This document shows positions 47,816 through 61,631 of a DNA stretch of 64,000 nucleotides, piece by piece (position 1 is the first letter of the stretch; every line of letters starts with the position of its first letter). Position numbers and translations under genes: made by a program. The notes under the pieces were generated by a model. It had not been told where the DNA came from. It ran no database searches and saw only the letters and a list, made by a program, of their open reading frames with translations. Source of the stretch: Piscicola geometra (taxonomy: Eukaryota > Annelida > Clitellata > Hirudinida > Piscicolidae); the NCBI GenBank assembly GCA_943735955.1, contig OX030960.1, forward strand, positions 4,330,787 to 4,394,786, given 5' to 3'.

Positions 47816-49170
47816 CGTTTATATAAAAAAATCGGTTTTTATCTAATTAATTGAGATCAATTATGGTAATCCATTAACGAGGAATCCTAGAAATATGCTT
47901 GTTAGAGTGATCAATGATGAAGCATGCAAGGCACTCGTGAGCAGGTGTCCCAGAATAGCCAAGAGCTTATCACTGACACCTAGTTTCCTTATCTGAATGA
48001 CTTCGTTGAATCAGTGAAATGTCCTTAAAGCATGGTTAGTCCACTTGAAGCATGCATAACTAGGCTATCAAATCGATACTACAAGAGCATGAATGAATGT
48101 GGCATGGAGGGTTGGGAGAGTTCTTAAGTGGCAACTACTCAAAGGGGATGCTCAGAAGCAAGCGAGGGCTTAAATTGTTCCAAAGTTGACTTTCAAGAAG
48201 CGTGAGACAGACGCCTAAGAAACCCAATTGTGTAACTGTAAAGAACTGCATCGTGGCATGGTAGTTGTGGCAAGTACAATACGATTTAACAGAGCAAATC
48301 ATAAAAATTTGATAAATCTAAACAACCAGGTTACATGGGCATTTTTTATTTGGACATGCCTTTCTCTTTCTTAACATTCTTCTCTCTCTCACGAATATTG
48401 ATTCGAAGTTGTTTTCTTTAAAACGCTTTCTGATTGGCTCAGAGGTATCAGCAGATACGCTCAAGGTCAAATACTGCAGCGCATAACTTAAAAATATAAA
48501 CTAAATAATTTTAAATGTTTCTATGTTTGCCTTATCAATAAGCCTCATACAGGCGCCTACGATAGCTGAATGAATATTCAATATAAATTCATACATGTTC
48601 ATACTGTCATCTATGCATAGCCTAACTCAAGTCAGAGCTGTAAATAGCTGCAAATAGCTGTTCAGCTGTCACTCGAGGGTTTCCGCGCCTTTACTATGAG
48701 GAGACGTGTAACCCAAGCATATAAATAAACGAACTATGATTGGCTGAACAGTGGAAGGAGTTCTCACATGACTACGCATTTGTTTTCTTAATATTTATTT
48801 TCAAAATTTTATTATTATTATTATTTTATTACCTTTTTGGAAACAGCGTATCACCAGCCTTCATGTTTTTCCTATATAAACATCAAAAAAGGTAATCAGG
48901 TTAGTAGTAATTTCGTGTAAAAATACCTTAAGAAGATGAACAATTGTACCAAATCTAGGTACTCGTGGGAGATCTCAAGAAAGTAGGTCACCATTATAGT
49001 AAACCTACCCCTGTTTGTGTGTACTGCCTCCTCGGAGGGTGCACATGAATGCCCTTGTTACATATTTTGTTCTGCTCTAGTTACATATTTTAAATCCTGC
49101 GATGGGTGACTTCATGTGGATGCTTGTGGCGTGGAATAAAAGGTCTTTTGACTTCTTATGTGCATTCGCT

Positions 49171-49293
49171 CGATGATGATGATGATGGTGGCGGTGATGA
49201 TGATGATGATGATGATGATGATGGTGGCGGTGATGATGATGATGATGGTGTGGTGGCGGTGATGATGATGATGGTGGTGATGGTTGTGGTTTT
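49171..49293. repeat. (GAT)n/(GGC)n triplet repeat
   Basis: GATGATGATGGTGGCGGT blocks repeat three times. Asp/Gly and poly-His frames are artefacts. Confidence 0.9.
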
Positions 49294-52003
49294 GGTGAGC
49301 TTGTAAGGGCTCTGCGAGAGTTGATTGATAAGGAGAAGGTGGTGTAAAAAATGATGATGTAAAGAAAATAAATAATTCTAATAATAAAATAATAAAAATA
49401 ACGAATGAGAAATGTTAGCAAGGACATATTGTGGAATCGCAATAGGAGTTTGTGTGTTTTAGACGTTTTAAACGTTTACAATGGAGAATAGAAATTGTTT
49501 TAGTGTTCGTGGTCCATGAAGCTGATGTTTAAGATTATGATTATGAGAATGATGTGATGATGAAATGGAAATGAGTAAATAATTTATAGAATTCATAAGA
49601 AAGTTGGTGACATAGCTGACGCTAGAGTTAGCAGTAAAGAATGGCGATGATGGTGGCAATAATGATGACAATAGATATGCCATATGATGACGATGGTGAT
49701 AAAGGAGAGTGGATGAGAGTGATAATGATGACAAACATCATTAAAACAATGTGCTCTTTATGTGTGTTGGCATTCATGACTGTTTGTTCTCTTGTACTTT
49801 TGTAAGTGTTTCTGTGGTCCCCTCGGTTCGTGAGTTTGAATGTGCTCGTGTGTGATATTGTAGAAGAGTTATTCACTGTATTATTTGTATGTGTTTTTTT
49901 GCATCCTTTTAAACTTTTTTAAATTTATGTTTACTTTATTGAAAAATAAGTAGTCTTGATCTAACGATTATAAATGTTTGAAATGTTTCTGAATTCATGT
50001 CACGTCGGTCCTGAGCAGGAAATCGTGGATGATGGAGTGGATTGGCGTAACTCGATATTTCAGGTTTGAGGGCCTTGGTAGCCGGGTCACTTGGCACTAG
50101 CTTATAAGTTTCTAGCAAGATATTCTAATAATGTTACTTTTCGTTTTTTTATGATGAAGAAAGTTTTTTTATATTTTTTTTGGAAGCTTATTAGCTTTCT
50201 GTCATATTCAAACAAAGGCAAAAAAATTTAATCTACATAATTCAGCCACAAAAACAGTGAATTCAAACAACAAAAAACCACACATAAACCACATACAACC
50301 ACACACACAAGCCACAACCAAAAAGACACAAACACACACATAAATACATACATGACCGCGCCTACAAAAGAGGCAGGCACGTGCGGTTAACTGTACCCTT
50401 AACGGGTTCTTGCCTTCTGAAGAGCCTCACTGGTCGAAAGCTGCTCAACCAGGCATCTGAAACCGTTATTTATTCCATTTTTTACCTACCGTTTCTTTTT
50501 TATAAAAAATTAAACGTATATAAAAAATTAAAATTAATAGTTCTTATTTTATTATTAGTTTTTATATTGAGAAAAAAATGCAAGATTTTTCCTGTATATA
50601 AATAAGAAAACCCTAATTTATCTCCAGCATACTGTTCCAACATAAATGTACATGTATGTTATACACAAATGCACACACATATTTGTACATAGATCTGTAT
50701 ACTAGCAAGTATACACTCATGTATAGATGTATATACGAACTGTGAAGAGAATGTGTATGGCAACATTATAAAGTGCATTCATAGCGTTCCCTATAGAGTG
50801 TTCAGAGCTAGGTATGTAATTCATTTTAATCGTATTTAAGGGCTCACTTTTGAAGATTGTATGAGAGTGATAAACAAAAAGCTGATTTTGTCGTAAAGTG
50901 TATTTTCTCTGTCAAAATTGGCATGTGGTTTGATCGAGATAATTAAATAATTTCTTTTGAGTCCACGTCATTAGTGACATTACGCACTGTTAGGAGGTAC
51001 AGCATATTTGAAAGTTGTTCGAATAACGGTTGATCGTGTTTCGAAAGGATTTTCTAGTTGGTCTTCTGAATCTTCGATCTATCGCTTGCATGATTTGTTC
51101 TTTTCACCTGCTAAATGGGTGTCAGCCGATTCTTAAAAGTGAGTCTGGATTATTTTTGTTATAATTTTAAAATAATATTTTTATTAATATCTATCGAGTT
51201 TTTAAACATGGAAATCTAAGCTCTACAATTTAATTATTACTTTTTCGGTTAAAAAATCGAAGTAAGCGACAAAAATGAGCACAAAAGCCTTGCGGCACAT
51301 TTATTGATCGTTCTTGCTTTGTAGCAGGGTACTGGATGGGTTGCTCGTGACTTCCAAACATTACAAATTTTGAAAAAAAACACGATTAATAAAAAAGTCT
51401 ATTAAAACTCGATTGCTGGCATATATATTTTTGTTATTTTAGTTTAATTTGGTAGTTTTTAGCTGTTTTGGTTTAGTCTTTTTTTAGTTAAATTTTTTTT
51501 ATTTAATTTTTTTGCCATATGAATGTATTTGCTAAATGATTTGTGCTTTTTGGGGAAAAATTTCACATAATATATATCTTTTATTAAAAAAAGTTATTTG
51601 ATACATTCGTCTTATATCTAAGACAGCGTTGAAATAATCCAAAAATAAATAAAACAGATCTAGTGATAAAACCCATTTTATTTGATAGAGAGAATAAAAA
51701 ATCTATTTGAGAACTAAATTTTTTCGAATAAATGCAACAAAACTTGAGATTAGATCAATAAAATAACGCCTTGAATCGTATTAAAAAAATAATTAATTTG
51801 TAACTAAAATATTTACAATATTTCCGTTAAACCCCATTCTTTATAGTTGTCACGCCTCTGCCAAATGGGTAATTCTGAACTTTCAGCACGTTTGTACTAA
51901 GCCATTATTGTCGCCCGAACCCCCGTCCTGAATCCCTGTCGTTCTATCAACTTGACTTCTAGAATTATTTTCTTGTCTGCTTAATTTTCATTTTTTCATC
52001 GAA

Positions 52004-52086
52004 GCTGATGTCAGCAAAATAGCATTCATTTTCATTTATTCATTTAGGCTGAGATCAGCATAATTGCATTCATTTTTTTAGCTGAC
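52004..52086. repeat. Imperfect tandem duplication of about 44 bp
   Basis: GCTGATGTCAGCAAAATAGC and a following CATTCATTTT stretch are repeated from 52048 as GCTGAGATCAGCATAATTGC, and a third GCTGAC begins at 52081. Each unit starts with a short palindrome. Confidence 0.7.
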
Positions 52087-52339
52087 ACATCGACTTATAA
52101 TGAATTATATTTCTAGTTTCAAATGCGTTGAATCTATTATTGAGAGATCTTATTATATACTTTAAAATTATTTTATCATAAAAAAGCATGTGGTTTACAA
52201 TTTTTTCACCTAACTAAATAAGAGTGGATGAAAGGAAATCTCCCAAGCATAATTATGATGGAAATTAAACTAAATTATTTACTTGGTTCCACAATGGTAA
52301 TATAACGGTGTATGTATAACTTATAGATAAATAAACGAC

Positions 52340-52445
52340 TTTTTGTGACATCTTCAAGAAGCATCGAACCATAGTCGGATAAAGCACGCTGAACACTGCA
52401 ATCCATGATGAGCATGTGTACCTGGGGATTGCTCCCAATCAACCC
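52340..52445 (-). mobile_element. Degenerate tRNA-like SINE fragment
   Basis: On the minus strand a box A-like GCAGTGTTCAGCGTGC is followed by ATCCGACTATGGTTCGATGC, which contains a box B-like GGTTCGATGCT. No body or second copy was found. Confidence 0.3.
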
Positions 52446-53518
52446 TTTTTCGCCGATCAACTAAACACTCTTTAGTCTAAACAGGCCTGACACTTGGCAA
52501 TTAAAAGTCTTGGGCATGCTCGTAAGCGTGGGTTTTTGAGTCTTCTCGCGTGTTTGTGTGAATGGACTTTTGTGTAATTGTTAACACGTTACTGTGGTTG
52601 TGTACGTTTCATTGCCTCAGTGTCTTCTTAGATGTGCCTGGTGACGTATGCCTTGCTTTCATCACACATCTGTGAGGCGATTAATGAGAGAATGACGTTG
52701 TTGTGTTATCTTCAGCATCAAGCCTCTCTCTTGCCTAACCCACAATGTAACTCTACTCCCAATTACGGGCCATTAGCAGTGCATAATGAGATACGTTCTG
52801 CATAATTACGTATTCATCTCGCTTTATAATTTCACCTTCCTAAAACCTTACTTTTAGTAGTCTCTAAACATAAATTGTTAAATAAATAAATAAATTTAAA
52901 ATATAAACCTAAAAGCTGAATACCCGGCAAGGCCGTATTTTTGGACAGTTTGATCTTTTTTCGGTTAAGTTTTAACGGCTCTACCTAACCCAGTTTGAAT
53001 TTTTATAGCGGTTTTAAAAGTAAAAGAGGTTTATAATACATGTGTACTATTTTGTTATGCCTATAGGTTGTTTTATATGTTTATATATGTACAAGAAGGC
53101 TGGAAAGTAAGATGGGCTCCGGTACCCTCATAAAAGCGTTTTTAGTTTTAGTGATAATAGAACTTGTCAATTGCCCATTAAAACGAAATTGGTGGGTGTG
53201 TTACTGTGTGTTGATTGATGTTTGGATGTGTGTGTTGGTACATGTTTGAATGAATGCACCCATCAATGTTGTTAAGTTTTTACATTTACACATTTAGAAA
53301 ATATATTTAGGATTGAGAAAACATCTAAATTGACTATTTGTGGTGGACGTGATGGTTTGATTGATTTGGCTTTGAAATTAGCTTTTGTGGATATGGGAAG
53401 GCATTCTCTTAGGGGAGGAAGAGGATTTCTATTAACAATCCATATCCGGCTTTTTTAGGCGATATCATATTTGTTAAATGCGATCAAAACTTTCAATCAA
53501 TCGCTGCATCCTTCTCAG

Positions 53519-54251
53519 ATCAAGGGAAACTACCGCAGCATGAGCAATAACAGCCCTGATCGAGACAACGCCGCTGGAAACAGCAACAGCAACAGCAGCA
53601 ACAATAACAACAACATCTCTTTTAATAATGGCAACAGCAACAACTCCAACAACAACAGCAACAGACTAGGCAACAGTGTTAGAAGGTGTTTGTTCGGCAA
53701 AAGAACACTAGCAGAAAAGCAAAAGGAATCAAATATCATTCGCAACTACCTAGGAAACATTGCATTGCAGAAGTCTCTGAAGTACAACTTCGACTTTGAG
53801 AACCACAGGCCTCTTTCAGGCAACTACCAGTGGTTTGAAGTCCCCAGCACCGATGCGCAGTCGGCCACTTCTCGGTCGCTGCACTTCAGACACCTCAAGG
53901 TGCCGACCAGCTCCCGCCTCGACTCGAACTACGAGGAAAGGTCAGAAGACGAGACCGAGAACAGGCTGGGCGAAGACGCCAGATCAGGCTTCAGACTGAA
54001 TGACGAAAACTCCAACGACGACTTCAAGTGGAGTCCCCTCTCCAGCACCACCAGCAAGTACAACATCAACAACAACAACAACAACCACGCCACTTCCCAA
54101 AGGTGCAAGAACAAGGTCATAACGGACTACTTCAGCAAAGACCTTGTCGACCGACCCTCGAGCAGTCACCGATCGCTCCCCTCCATCTCGCACACGCGTG
54201 CTCCATCCATGAAGAAGCACGCCAGCGAGAAGAGAAAGAGACTGATTCAAG
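53519..54251 (+). CDS. CDKN1-like: Cip/Kip-type CDK inhibitor (p21/p27/dacapo-like), main exon
   Basis: A nuclear inhibitor of cyclin-CDK complexes. Acceptor cttctcag ends at 53518 and the first ATG is at 53540, so I start the protein there (237 codons plus one base). Residues 1-45 are Asn/Ser-rich. The inhibitory domain spans about 47-103: cyclin-binding RRCLFG (48-53), a linker helix (55-80), then the CDK-binding strand YNFDFENHRPLSGNYQWFEV (82-101). This matches p27 order and wording. A PIP-box-like NKVITDYF (191-198) recalls the PCNA-binding QTSMTDFY of p21, with Asn in place of Gln. Ser-Pro at 165-166 could be a CDK site. A basic cluster (KRKRLIQ, 231-237) suits nuclear import. Donor AAG|gtgggc is at 54252; reading through would give a 12-residue alternative tail. 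Confidence 0.87.
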
Positions 54252-56519
54252 GTGGGCGGTGTCTTGAAACTGCTCTCTTTTCATGATTCACGCGCCTGAA
54301 TGATTGTCGGGCGTGTGGCGCAAAATGAGGTTATTGTATTGACGTTGATTCAGCATGTGTAAGTGGGTTAATAAAACTCTAATAGGCGTGAGGTTGCGCC
54401 TTTTTTGCTTGGTATTCGGGTTTGTCTATGCATAGCATACGCACGAGCATTATACTAGGAAATTCTTGAGTAAAATTTTAAACTATTTCATCATTTAAAA
54501 AAACCAAAACATCTAATTTTTGTTAATTTTTACAAAGCTATTTTGGAACAAGATTGAATATGCACCGAATTATGAAGGGAAAAGGCTTTAGAGACAAGGG
54601 TCAGAATAGGACGGGGTTGCTTGGAGGAGGCAAAAGAGTGAACATCAATTCGGCTGAAAAACTTTAGTGTTTACAAACATGCACTCATAATTGCACATAA
54701 TTTAAAAGATTTTTAAAAAATGTTGAAAAAACACCTAAGGAACAAAATAAATCATCAAAGTTGTTTGTTATTTAATTTAAGCAAATTTTATTTTCTCAAA
54801 AATTATAAAAGATACAAAGATTTATCTTTCTTAACGAAAAGATCAAGTTAAAAAATATATTTAAAAAATAAGTATAAAAATATAAATTACTATATAAAAC
54901 ATAATTTTTTTTGGTACGTACACCTTTAAAACATAGTACACACAAAGGTACCTACACTCTTGAAAAGCACAAAAAAAGCATATATACAAAAATGCACAAA
55001 TACACTTTGAAACACACATAAACAGCTAGACGCACAAATAGACGCACTAACAGACGCTCACATAGAAGCACACATAGACGCACACAGACGATACATGAGA
55101 ACAGCGTATGCAGACTCGTGTCAATCATGGAGAAACCCTGTTTGTTGTTACTAACTTGGGTTGTTTTCACAATTATTTCTGCACGAACGGAGCGTGTGTG
55201 TCAGTTTGTGTTCGTGTTTGTGTGTGCGTTTGGTGTGTTCTTTTGTGTGCCCAAATTTACGTTTTTGTATGTTTTAAATTTGCATATTCGTCTTTGTTTG
55301 TATATGTGCTTTATGTGGATTGCATAAATTAAATGTTGCAGAGGAGTGTGTGAAACATCTTCTTTTGTATCTGAAGATGTATGTGTTTATTTTTTTGGTT
55401 TGTATGTGTATATCTGTGTATTTTGTATTCAAATTAATCTAAACTGTTTGTGAGTGTGTTTATGTGTTTGTTTGTGGGATTAAGGGTTGCAAGCATGGCA
55501 GTTTCAACGGCCTCAGAGACCGTTAGAAATGATCCAAGCTGCGCGCAGATAGCGTATTCATGTTTGGAGAAGTAAAAACCCCCTTATTTATCAAGTCAAA
55601 AACTAAAAATGGACTATTCTTTATTTTAGATAAAATAATAAAAAATATAAGTCTTTGCTATGAAAAATACTTTTTATAAACACAAAAATAAAAAAAGAAG
55701 TCTTTTGTTACCTTAAAACACCATGTATAAGGCGCGTTTGTTTTTAAAATGTCAAAAATATGAAAACATATTTGAAGAAAAAGAATTTAAATCAGAAGTA
55801 TCCAGCATTGGAATATTGTCAAAAGCGTTCATAATACCCGGTTTCTGAATAAGGGACCAGTTGGTTTCTTACTAAAAATAATTACCTTTAATGTTCATTG
55901 AAACAGTGATCGTTTAGTTATCAAGAAGCAAGTCTTGTATTCAATTATTCATGCGCAGACGATGAATATGTGGTGGAGACTCTCGTCTAGGGTCTAATGA
56001 GCGCTTATGTCTCTCATTAATGGCCATTATAATAAAGTCTTTCAAAATGTTTACTCTTGGAGTTCTAAGTGGCATGGCTTTATTCTGGTCTCAGGTCAAG
56101 TTCCCTACGCTGGATTTTTGATTGCATTTACAGTTATTGACATAAATTAAGTATCTTCTGTAGTATCACTGAGGGTTCTTTCACTAGTAATTTGTTAGCA
56201 AGAGAAGCATTACTGGTCAATGTGCTATGTTTTGTATGCTTGTAGTAATCTTTTTTTTTGTATCAAAAAGTTATTTTTAGGTTGAACATGTGTTTATGGG
56301 GTGTATGTGAGTAGTTGAGGTGTTTATGCGGTGTGTGTGTATTTATGTCCATTTGTAAAGATCAAACCCACGGTCAGCTGGTGAAAGCAATCAATCACGG
56401 GCGTGTTTGATTGGTGGGTTGATGGATTGGGAAATTGTTTATTTGTGAGGTTTAAACTGTTACGTTTATGGTAGCTTGGGGCACTTTGTGGAAGAAAGTT
56501 TGCGTTGTTGTGACACGTG

Positions 56520-56905
56520 GATAGATGGATGGATGGATGGATGGATGGATGGATGAATGAATGGATGGATGAATGAATGGATGGATGGATGGATGGATGG
56601 ATGGATGGATGGACGGTTAAATGGATAAATGGATAAATGGATAGATGGATAAATGGTTAGATGGATGGATGAATGGATAAATGGATAGATGGATAGATGG
56701 ATAGATGGATGGATGGATGGATGGATGGATGGATGGATGGATGGATGAATGGATGGATGGATGGATGGATGGATGGATGGATGGATGGATGGATGGATGG
56801 ATGGATGGATGGATGGATGGATGGATGGATGGATGGATGGATGGATGGATGGATGGATGGATGGATGAATGGATGGATGGATGGATGAATGGATGGATGA
56901 ATAAA
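56520..56905. repeat. (GGAT)n tetranucleotide array
   Basis: About 385 bp of ATGG units, with scattered GAATGA, AAAT and GACG variants. The cleanest run is 56704-56860. It lies in the CDK inhibitor intron. Trp-Met-Asp-Gly and Ile-His-Pro-Ser frames are artefacts. Confidence 0.97.
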
Positions 56906-57547
56906 GGAATAAAAACGAGTTTGAATCAAATAGTCAATAAATTAATTGTGTTTTCATGGATGAATTAAGGATTGATTAAAGATGGATACATGGATAAACA
57001 ATGAGAAAAGTTGCAACACTTCATGTAACAGAAACAGAGTTCATAGCTAAAATCTTCGTTCAAAGCTCATGCGAGATGAAGCAGGAAATGGCATCAAAGA
57101 AACCCAAAGAAAAATGCTCAAATAGCAACCCATCATAACACCAAAAGCATTTATTTAAGAATTCTTCGGCGAGTCTTCCTCAGTTCCTTCTCTTGCAGTG
57201 ACGCACGCATGCTTCCAAGGAAGCGTAGAAATATCCTGGAAGGATAACAACTTCGTGGAAACTTACGAACATTTTTGAGGCTTTGACAGCACGTTTCACC
57301 TTTCAACATTTTCGCCCACCCCTTTTTTGCTTCTTCTGTTCACTTTTTTAGTGTTAATCTTGACGATAGTCTACAGTTTACTATCATGCATCTTTCCTAC
57401 TCTGGTAATCGAGTGACTTTGTGAAGCTTTGTGTCATGTCGTTCTTAGTAGGTCAGCGAATGAATAATCAACTTTCTTAGTTTCAATTCTATCTACACAT
57501 GTACCCACAGATTCATCACATATTAATATCTACAGTTATGAAAATTG

Positions 57548-57612
57548 TATACACACATATTTCACTTATACAATCATATATACACACATATTTCACTTAT
57601 ACAATCATATAC
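57548..57612. repeat. Tandem duplication of about 31 bp
   Basis: ACACACATATTTCACTTATA followed by CAATCATATA occurs twice head to tail, in the CDK inhibitor intron. Confidence 0.8.
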
Positions 57613-57759
57613 ACACACATACACTCACAAACCCTAAGGAGAACTCATATAAACATATATGCACACATGTGCACCCACATATGTGTATGCTATCCTTCGT
57701 GATATATGTAAACAACCTCATCTAGGGTTGCGCTGCATGTAAATATGCTTTCATTCCTT

Positions 57760-58045
57760 TATCTATCCATCCATCATACCGATCCACATACATTCTATCA
57801 ATCCATCCATCATACCTATCCACATACCTTCTATCAATCCATCCATCAACCAACCATGCATTCATTCATCCATCCATCTATTCATCCATCCATTTATTCA
57901 TCCATCCATCTATTCATCCATCCATCTATTCATCTATCCATCTATTCATCCATCCATCTATTCATCCATCCATCTATTCATCCATCCATCTATTCATCCA
58001 TCCATCTATTCATCCATCAACCAACTATGCATCTATTCATCCAAT
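57760..58045. repeat. (ATCC)n/(ATCT)n array
   Basis: ATCC-rich units with a 20-bp higher order (CATCCATCCATCTATTCATC). It is complementary in composition to the GGAT array 1 kb upstream, so the two could pair as an inverted repeat in the intron transcript. Confidence 0.92.
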
Positions 58046-58325
58046 CAACATGGCACTTTCACAAAATAAAAATATAAATTTTTCCGAATATTTTTAACAA
58101 ATACATTTTTATTTCATGAATTATTCATAAAGCTCATCTATTTTCGATTTCCCGTCAGATTACTTTCCCATTAAAAAGATGAAGAGGATGAATTGAGTAA
58201 GCATTTACATTTGTTGATCATTAGAACCATATTTTTTTAATACAATTTAGATTCCCATTTTCTATTTTTTAACTATTTTTTAAAGACGCTAAGATAATGT
58301 TCATAAACAATTGTTATACTTTCAG

Positions 58326-58360
58326 AATTTGAAGCAGAGAGCAGCAAGAAGGAAAGATGA
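58326..58360 (+). CDS. CDKN1-like: CDK inhibitor, short terminal exon
   Basis: Acceptor tatactttcag ends at 58325. The G left at 54251 plus AA makes Glu, followed by FEAESSKKER and TGA at 58358-58360. The total is 248 residues. The phase match and charged tail support the join, but a 4-kb intron before a 35-nt exon leaves some doubt. Confidence 0.55.
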
Positions 58361-59094
58361 ATTTAATATCCTAATTTATATAAACATTGGCCCAAATAAG
58401 CGGTGAAACGATAAAGAAAATACAATTGAATAACTCATAGCCCGAAAACATTTTATAATCAACTTAAATATGAATAGACTTCAAGCTACATATAGTCATC
58501 AACTGTCAAGACGAATATAGACACCTAACGTTAAAAATGAAATTTAAACTACCACGTAACCACCATGAACCAATAACCAAGAATCCTTTTCCATCATTTG
58601 CCATGTCGATTCCAACAACTAAATTGGAAACAATTGAAATCTCAATGCGTTTGAAGGTAGAAGAAGAAGAGTGTGGTAGTCGTGGTGCTGGTGGTTGGAA
58701 GAGGACTGAAGAGATACTGTATATGACCAAAATGGTATCAAAAACGGACTAAAAACATCGATAAAAACTAACTTCCAATTAAATATAAAAACCCACAATA
58801 GTCTAATTAAGAGGTAATTAAATGAATATTAAATACTGGAGAGTGCAGAGAAGTGACTATATCGATCGAATTCTTTGGTGCGCTGGTGACTGATGTTTTC
58901 ATGCCGTGGTGCATTCTCACTAAAGTCTCGTTTGCGCCACCATTCTTGGTTTTCTCAAGATTTTAAAATACAAATGTTATCATCACTGTTTTATCATCAC
59001 TTTCATTGTTGGCATCGTTATTATCATCACGATTGTCATCATAGGTAGTTTTAACCTCATTATGTCCCCATAAGTACTGGCAGCGAATTCAAAC

Positions 59095-59334
<240 letters not shown>

Positions 59335-59779
59335 TTTTTTCCACAAAATCCCGTCTCCTGGTCACCCTCAACTCGACCCCATCAACCCACCGCACCGCAA
59401 CTCCACATCCCATGCTGCATTGTTGGCACTAAGCACACGAATTCGCTATCAATTAATCTTTTGGAAATAGTTTATTCTAAATGAATTACTCCAAACAAAG
59501 TTTCAGTCTACTTGGCCAGTCAGGTATTCTGAATGCCTTTTGTTTGGCACGCCATTTTCGAGTAGACTTTTTTATTTTCATTTCTGTCTAGACTTTCTTT
59601 TCTCCATCGACTTTTAGTATCGGTTATTTATCTTATAATGTTAAAGGTTTTTTGTTTTTGATTGAAAACAGGAATGATTCATAGCAGGGGTATCGCCGTC
59701 TCTGGGCGACGTTGTTTGAATGTTTTCATTCTCCTAGAATTATATTTTAACTTTTATTGTACATTTCCTCTCTTTTTCC

Positions 59780-59980
59780 ATTATCGCCATTATCAATTTA
59801 ATCATCATCTTCTACATCGCTGTCATCAACAATATATTTTTCATTTTCACCAACGTCATCATCGTCCTCCTCTTCATCATCATCGTCATTACCACCACCA
59901 TCATCATCTTCATCATCATCATCAGCATTTTCATAATCATCAACATCATCAACATCATCATCAACTTATCCTTACTAATA
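59780..59980. repeat. Degenerate (ATC)n tract
   Basis: ATC, ACC and AAC triplets. The His-rich frame across it is an artefact. Confidence 0.85.
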
Positions 59981-60049
59981 ACATCTTACACGTTGTTTAA
60001 CAAGATATTTTATTGGTCGCTGGCAGCACTCTCGTACACGCCTGTATAC

Positions 60050-60140
60050 GCACGCGTGAGTGTACGTGCGTTTGTGCGTCTGTACATATGTACGTGTGCG
60101 TGCGTGCGTGTGTACACTTGTATGTATGTGTGTCAATGTA
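60050..60140. repeat. Interrupted (TG)n/(CG) tract
   Basis: TGTGCG, TACGTG and TATG units over about 90 bp. Confidence 0.75.
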
Positions 60141-60254
60141 CGAACAATAACAACAAGAAAGGCAGCAGTTTTGTATTCTACACACATTCATTCTGATTCT
60201 TGTTTTTGCTACTAGTTTCACTATCGTTTATGACGTCACTGGCTTATCAACCCT

Positions 60255-60480
60255 ACTATCATCATCATTAGCATCATCATCATCATATTCATTTAGACAA
60301 TCATTACTATCACCACCAATATCATCCCTTCCATCATCAATGTCTTCTCCATCCACCACTTCATCATTATCACCATTTCACTTCCACCCTCTCCACCACT
60401 TCATCACTATCTCTCCAACATACCTCCCTCCATCACCATTCCTCCATCTTTCATCATCACCCCCTCCCCCCCCATCACTT
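60255..60480. repeat. (ATC)n/(TCC)n pyrimidine-biased tract
   Basis: Triplet-rich sequence grading into CTCCACC and CCATCA units and a C10 run near 60460. Confidence 0.75.
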
Positions 60481-61631
60481 CTCACCTTAATTTATTCTCT
60501 TGTTCCTTCATTGTGGTGACGTCTTCTCTCATCCACCTCATGCACCCCTACCCCAGAGTTGGGGTGCAAGTGGGTGTGTGTATGTTTGCGTGTTCGTTTG
60601 TCTTTGTTTGTTCGTCTTTATTCGTGTGTTTTTTGTTTTGTATTTTTGTTGTATGTGTGTGTCTTCATGAAATGACCACCATCTGCATTTTTCTTGGAAA
60701 ACGAAAAAACTGGGGGAAAAAAGAATAAAAGACACGCGGCAAGAACTAAATTCAAGATAGAAACACACAAAAAAGAAAACAAAAAGAACTATAAACAAGG
60801 AGGATAATAAAATAAAAGACGAAAATGATAAAAAAGAAACAATATTAAAATAAATAAATAGAACTAAAATAGAAGAGCAACGACATAATAGCGTGGGCGA
60901 TAAAACGACGGGTTAATGACGACTTGCCCTCTTGCTGGGTTCCATTCCTACAATGACGTCATTACAATCAATACAATAACAATCTCACAATAAAAAGCTT
61001 TTAATAGTTCATATTTATTGTTATTATTATTATTAATAATATTATTTGGAAAATATTAAATTTTCAACTCGTCAAGTAAAAATCAAGTCAGTGTGTTGTC
61101 GTTTTCCCTTAAAAGCGAATAAAATCAATAAATCTCTATTCATATATTGGTTACTAAAACTATTAACTCGCAAAAAAAAGAAATCTCGACAATGTAATAA
61201 CTAACAAACAAAAAATATCTGCGGTGAAATAACTAATTTAAAACAAAACCACTAATAATATGAATAATAACACTTATTATTATAATAATAAAAAAATAAA
61301 TAGTTTTGATAATAAGCTGAAAGTATGAGCAGTAGGTCAAGGTCATGGGAAAGCTGGTGCTCTGTGAGATCTAATGGAGGTCTTGGCGTGATTTGGACCT
61401 TGAAACGAATATTCAATAATATTAAAAATAATTATGCTAATAATATTAATTGTTAATATGAATAATTTTATTGGAAAAAAAAATCATTACAATACATTGT
61501 ATGAAATAAAATAAAAAAACTTGTATGAAATAAAATGAAAAAACTTGTATTAAGTTCCATGCGAATAAGGTGTTACAAATTAACACAGAATAAACCCATT
61601 ACAACAATGTAACACATGGAAATATAACGTT

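Larger units (their letters stand above)
46300..53500. other. Intergenic, AT-rich; SINE and repeats only
   Basis: No exon could be supported. It contains a SINE at 47.6 kb, triplet repeats at 49.2 kb, a degenerate tRNA-like element at 52.4 kb and a small tandem duplication at 52.0 kb. Confidence 0.5.

Noticed and set aside
53471..53539. CDK inhibitor start upstream of 53540
   Set aside because: The open frame extends upstream but has no ATG and is cut by a good acceptor at 53518. The first ATG after the acceptor is used instead.
56657..56968. Trp-Met-Asp-Gly and Ile-His-Pro-Ser repeat frames
   Set aside because: Translation of the (GGAT)n array.
58537..58752. 71-codon open frame after the CDK inhibitor
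   Set aside because: No motif, AT-rich composition, and likely within the 3'-UTR or intergenic DNA.
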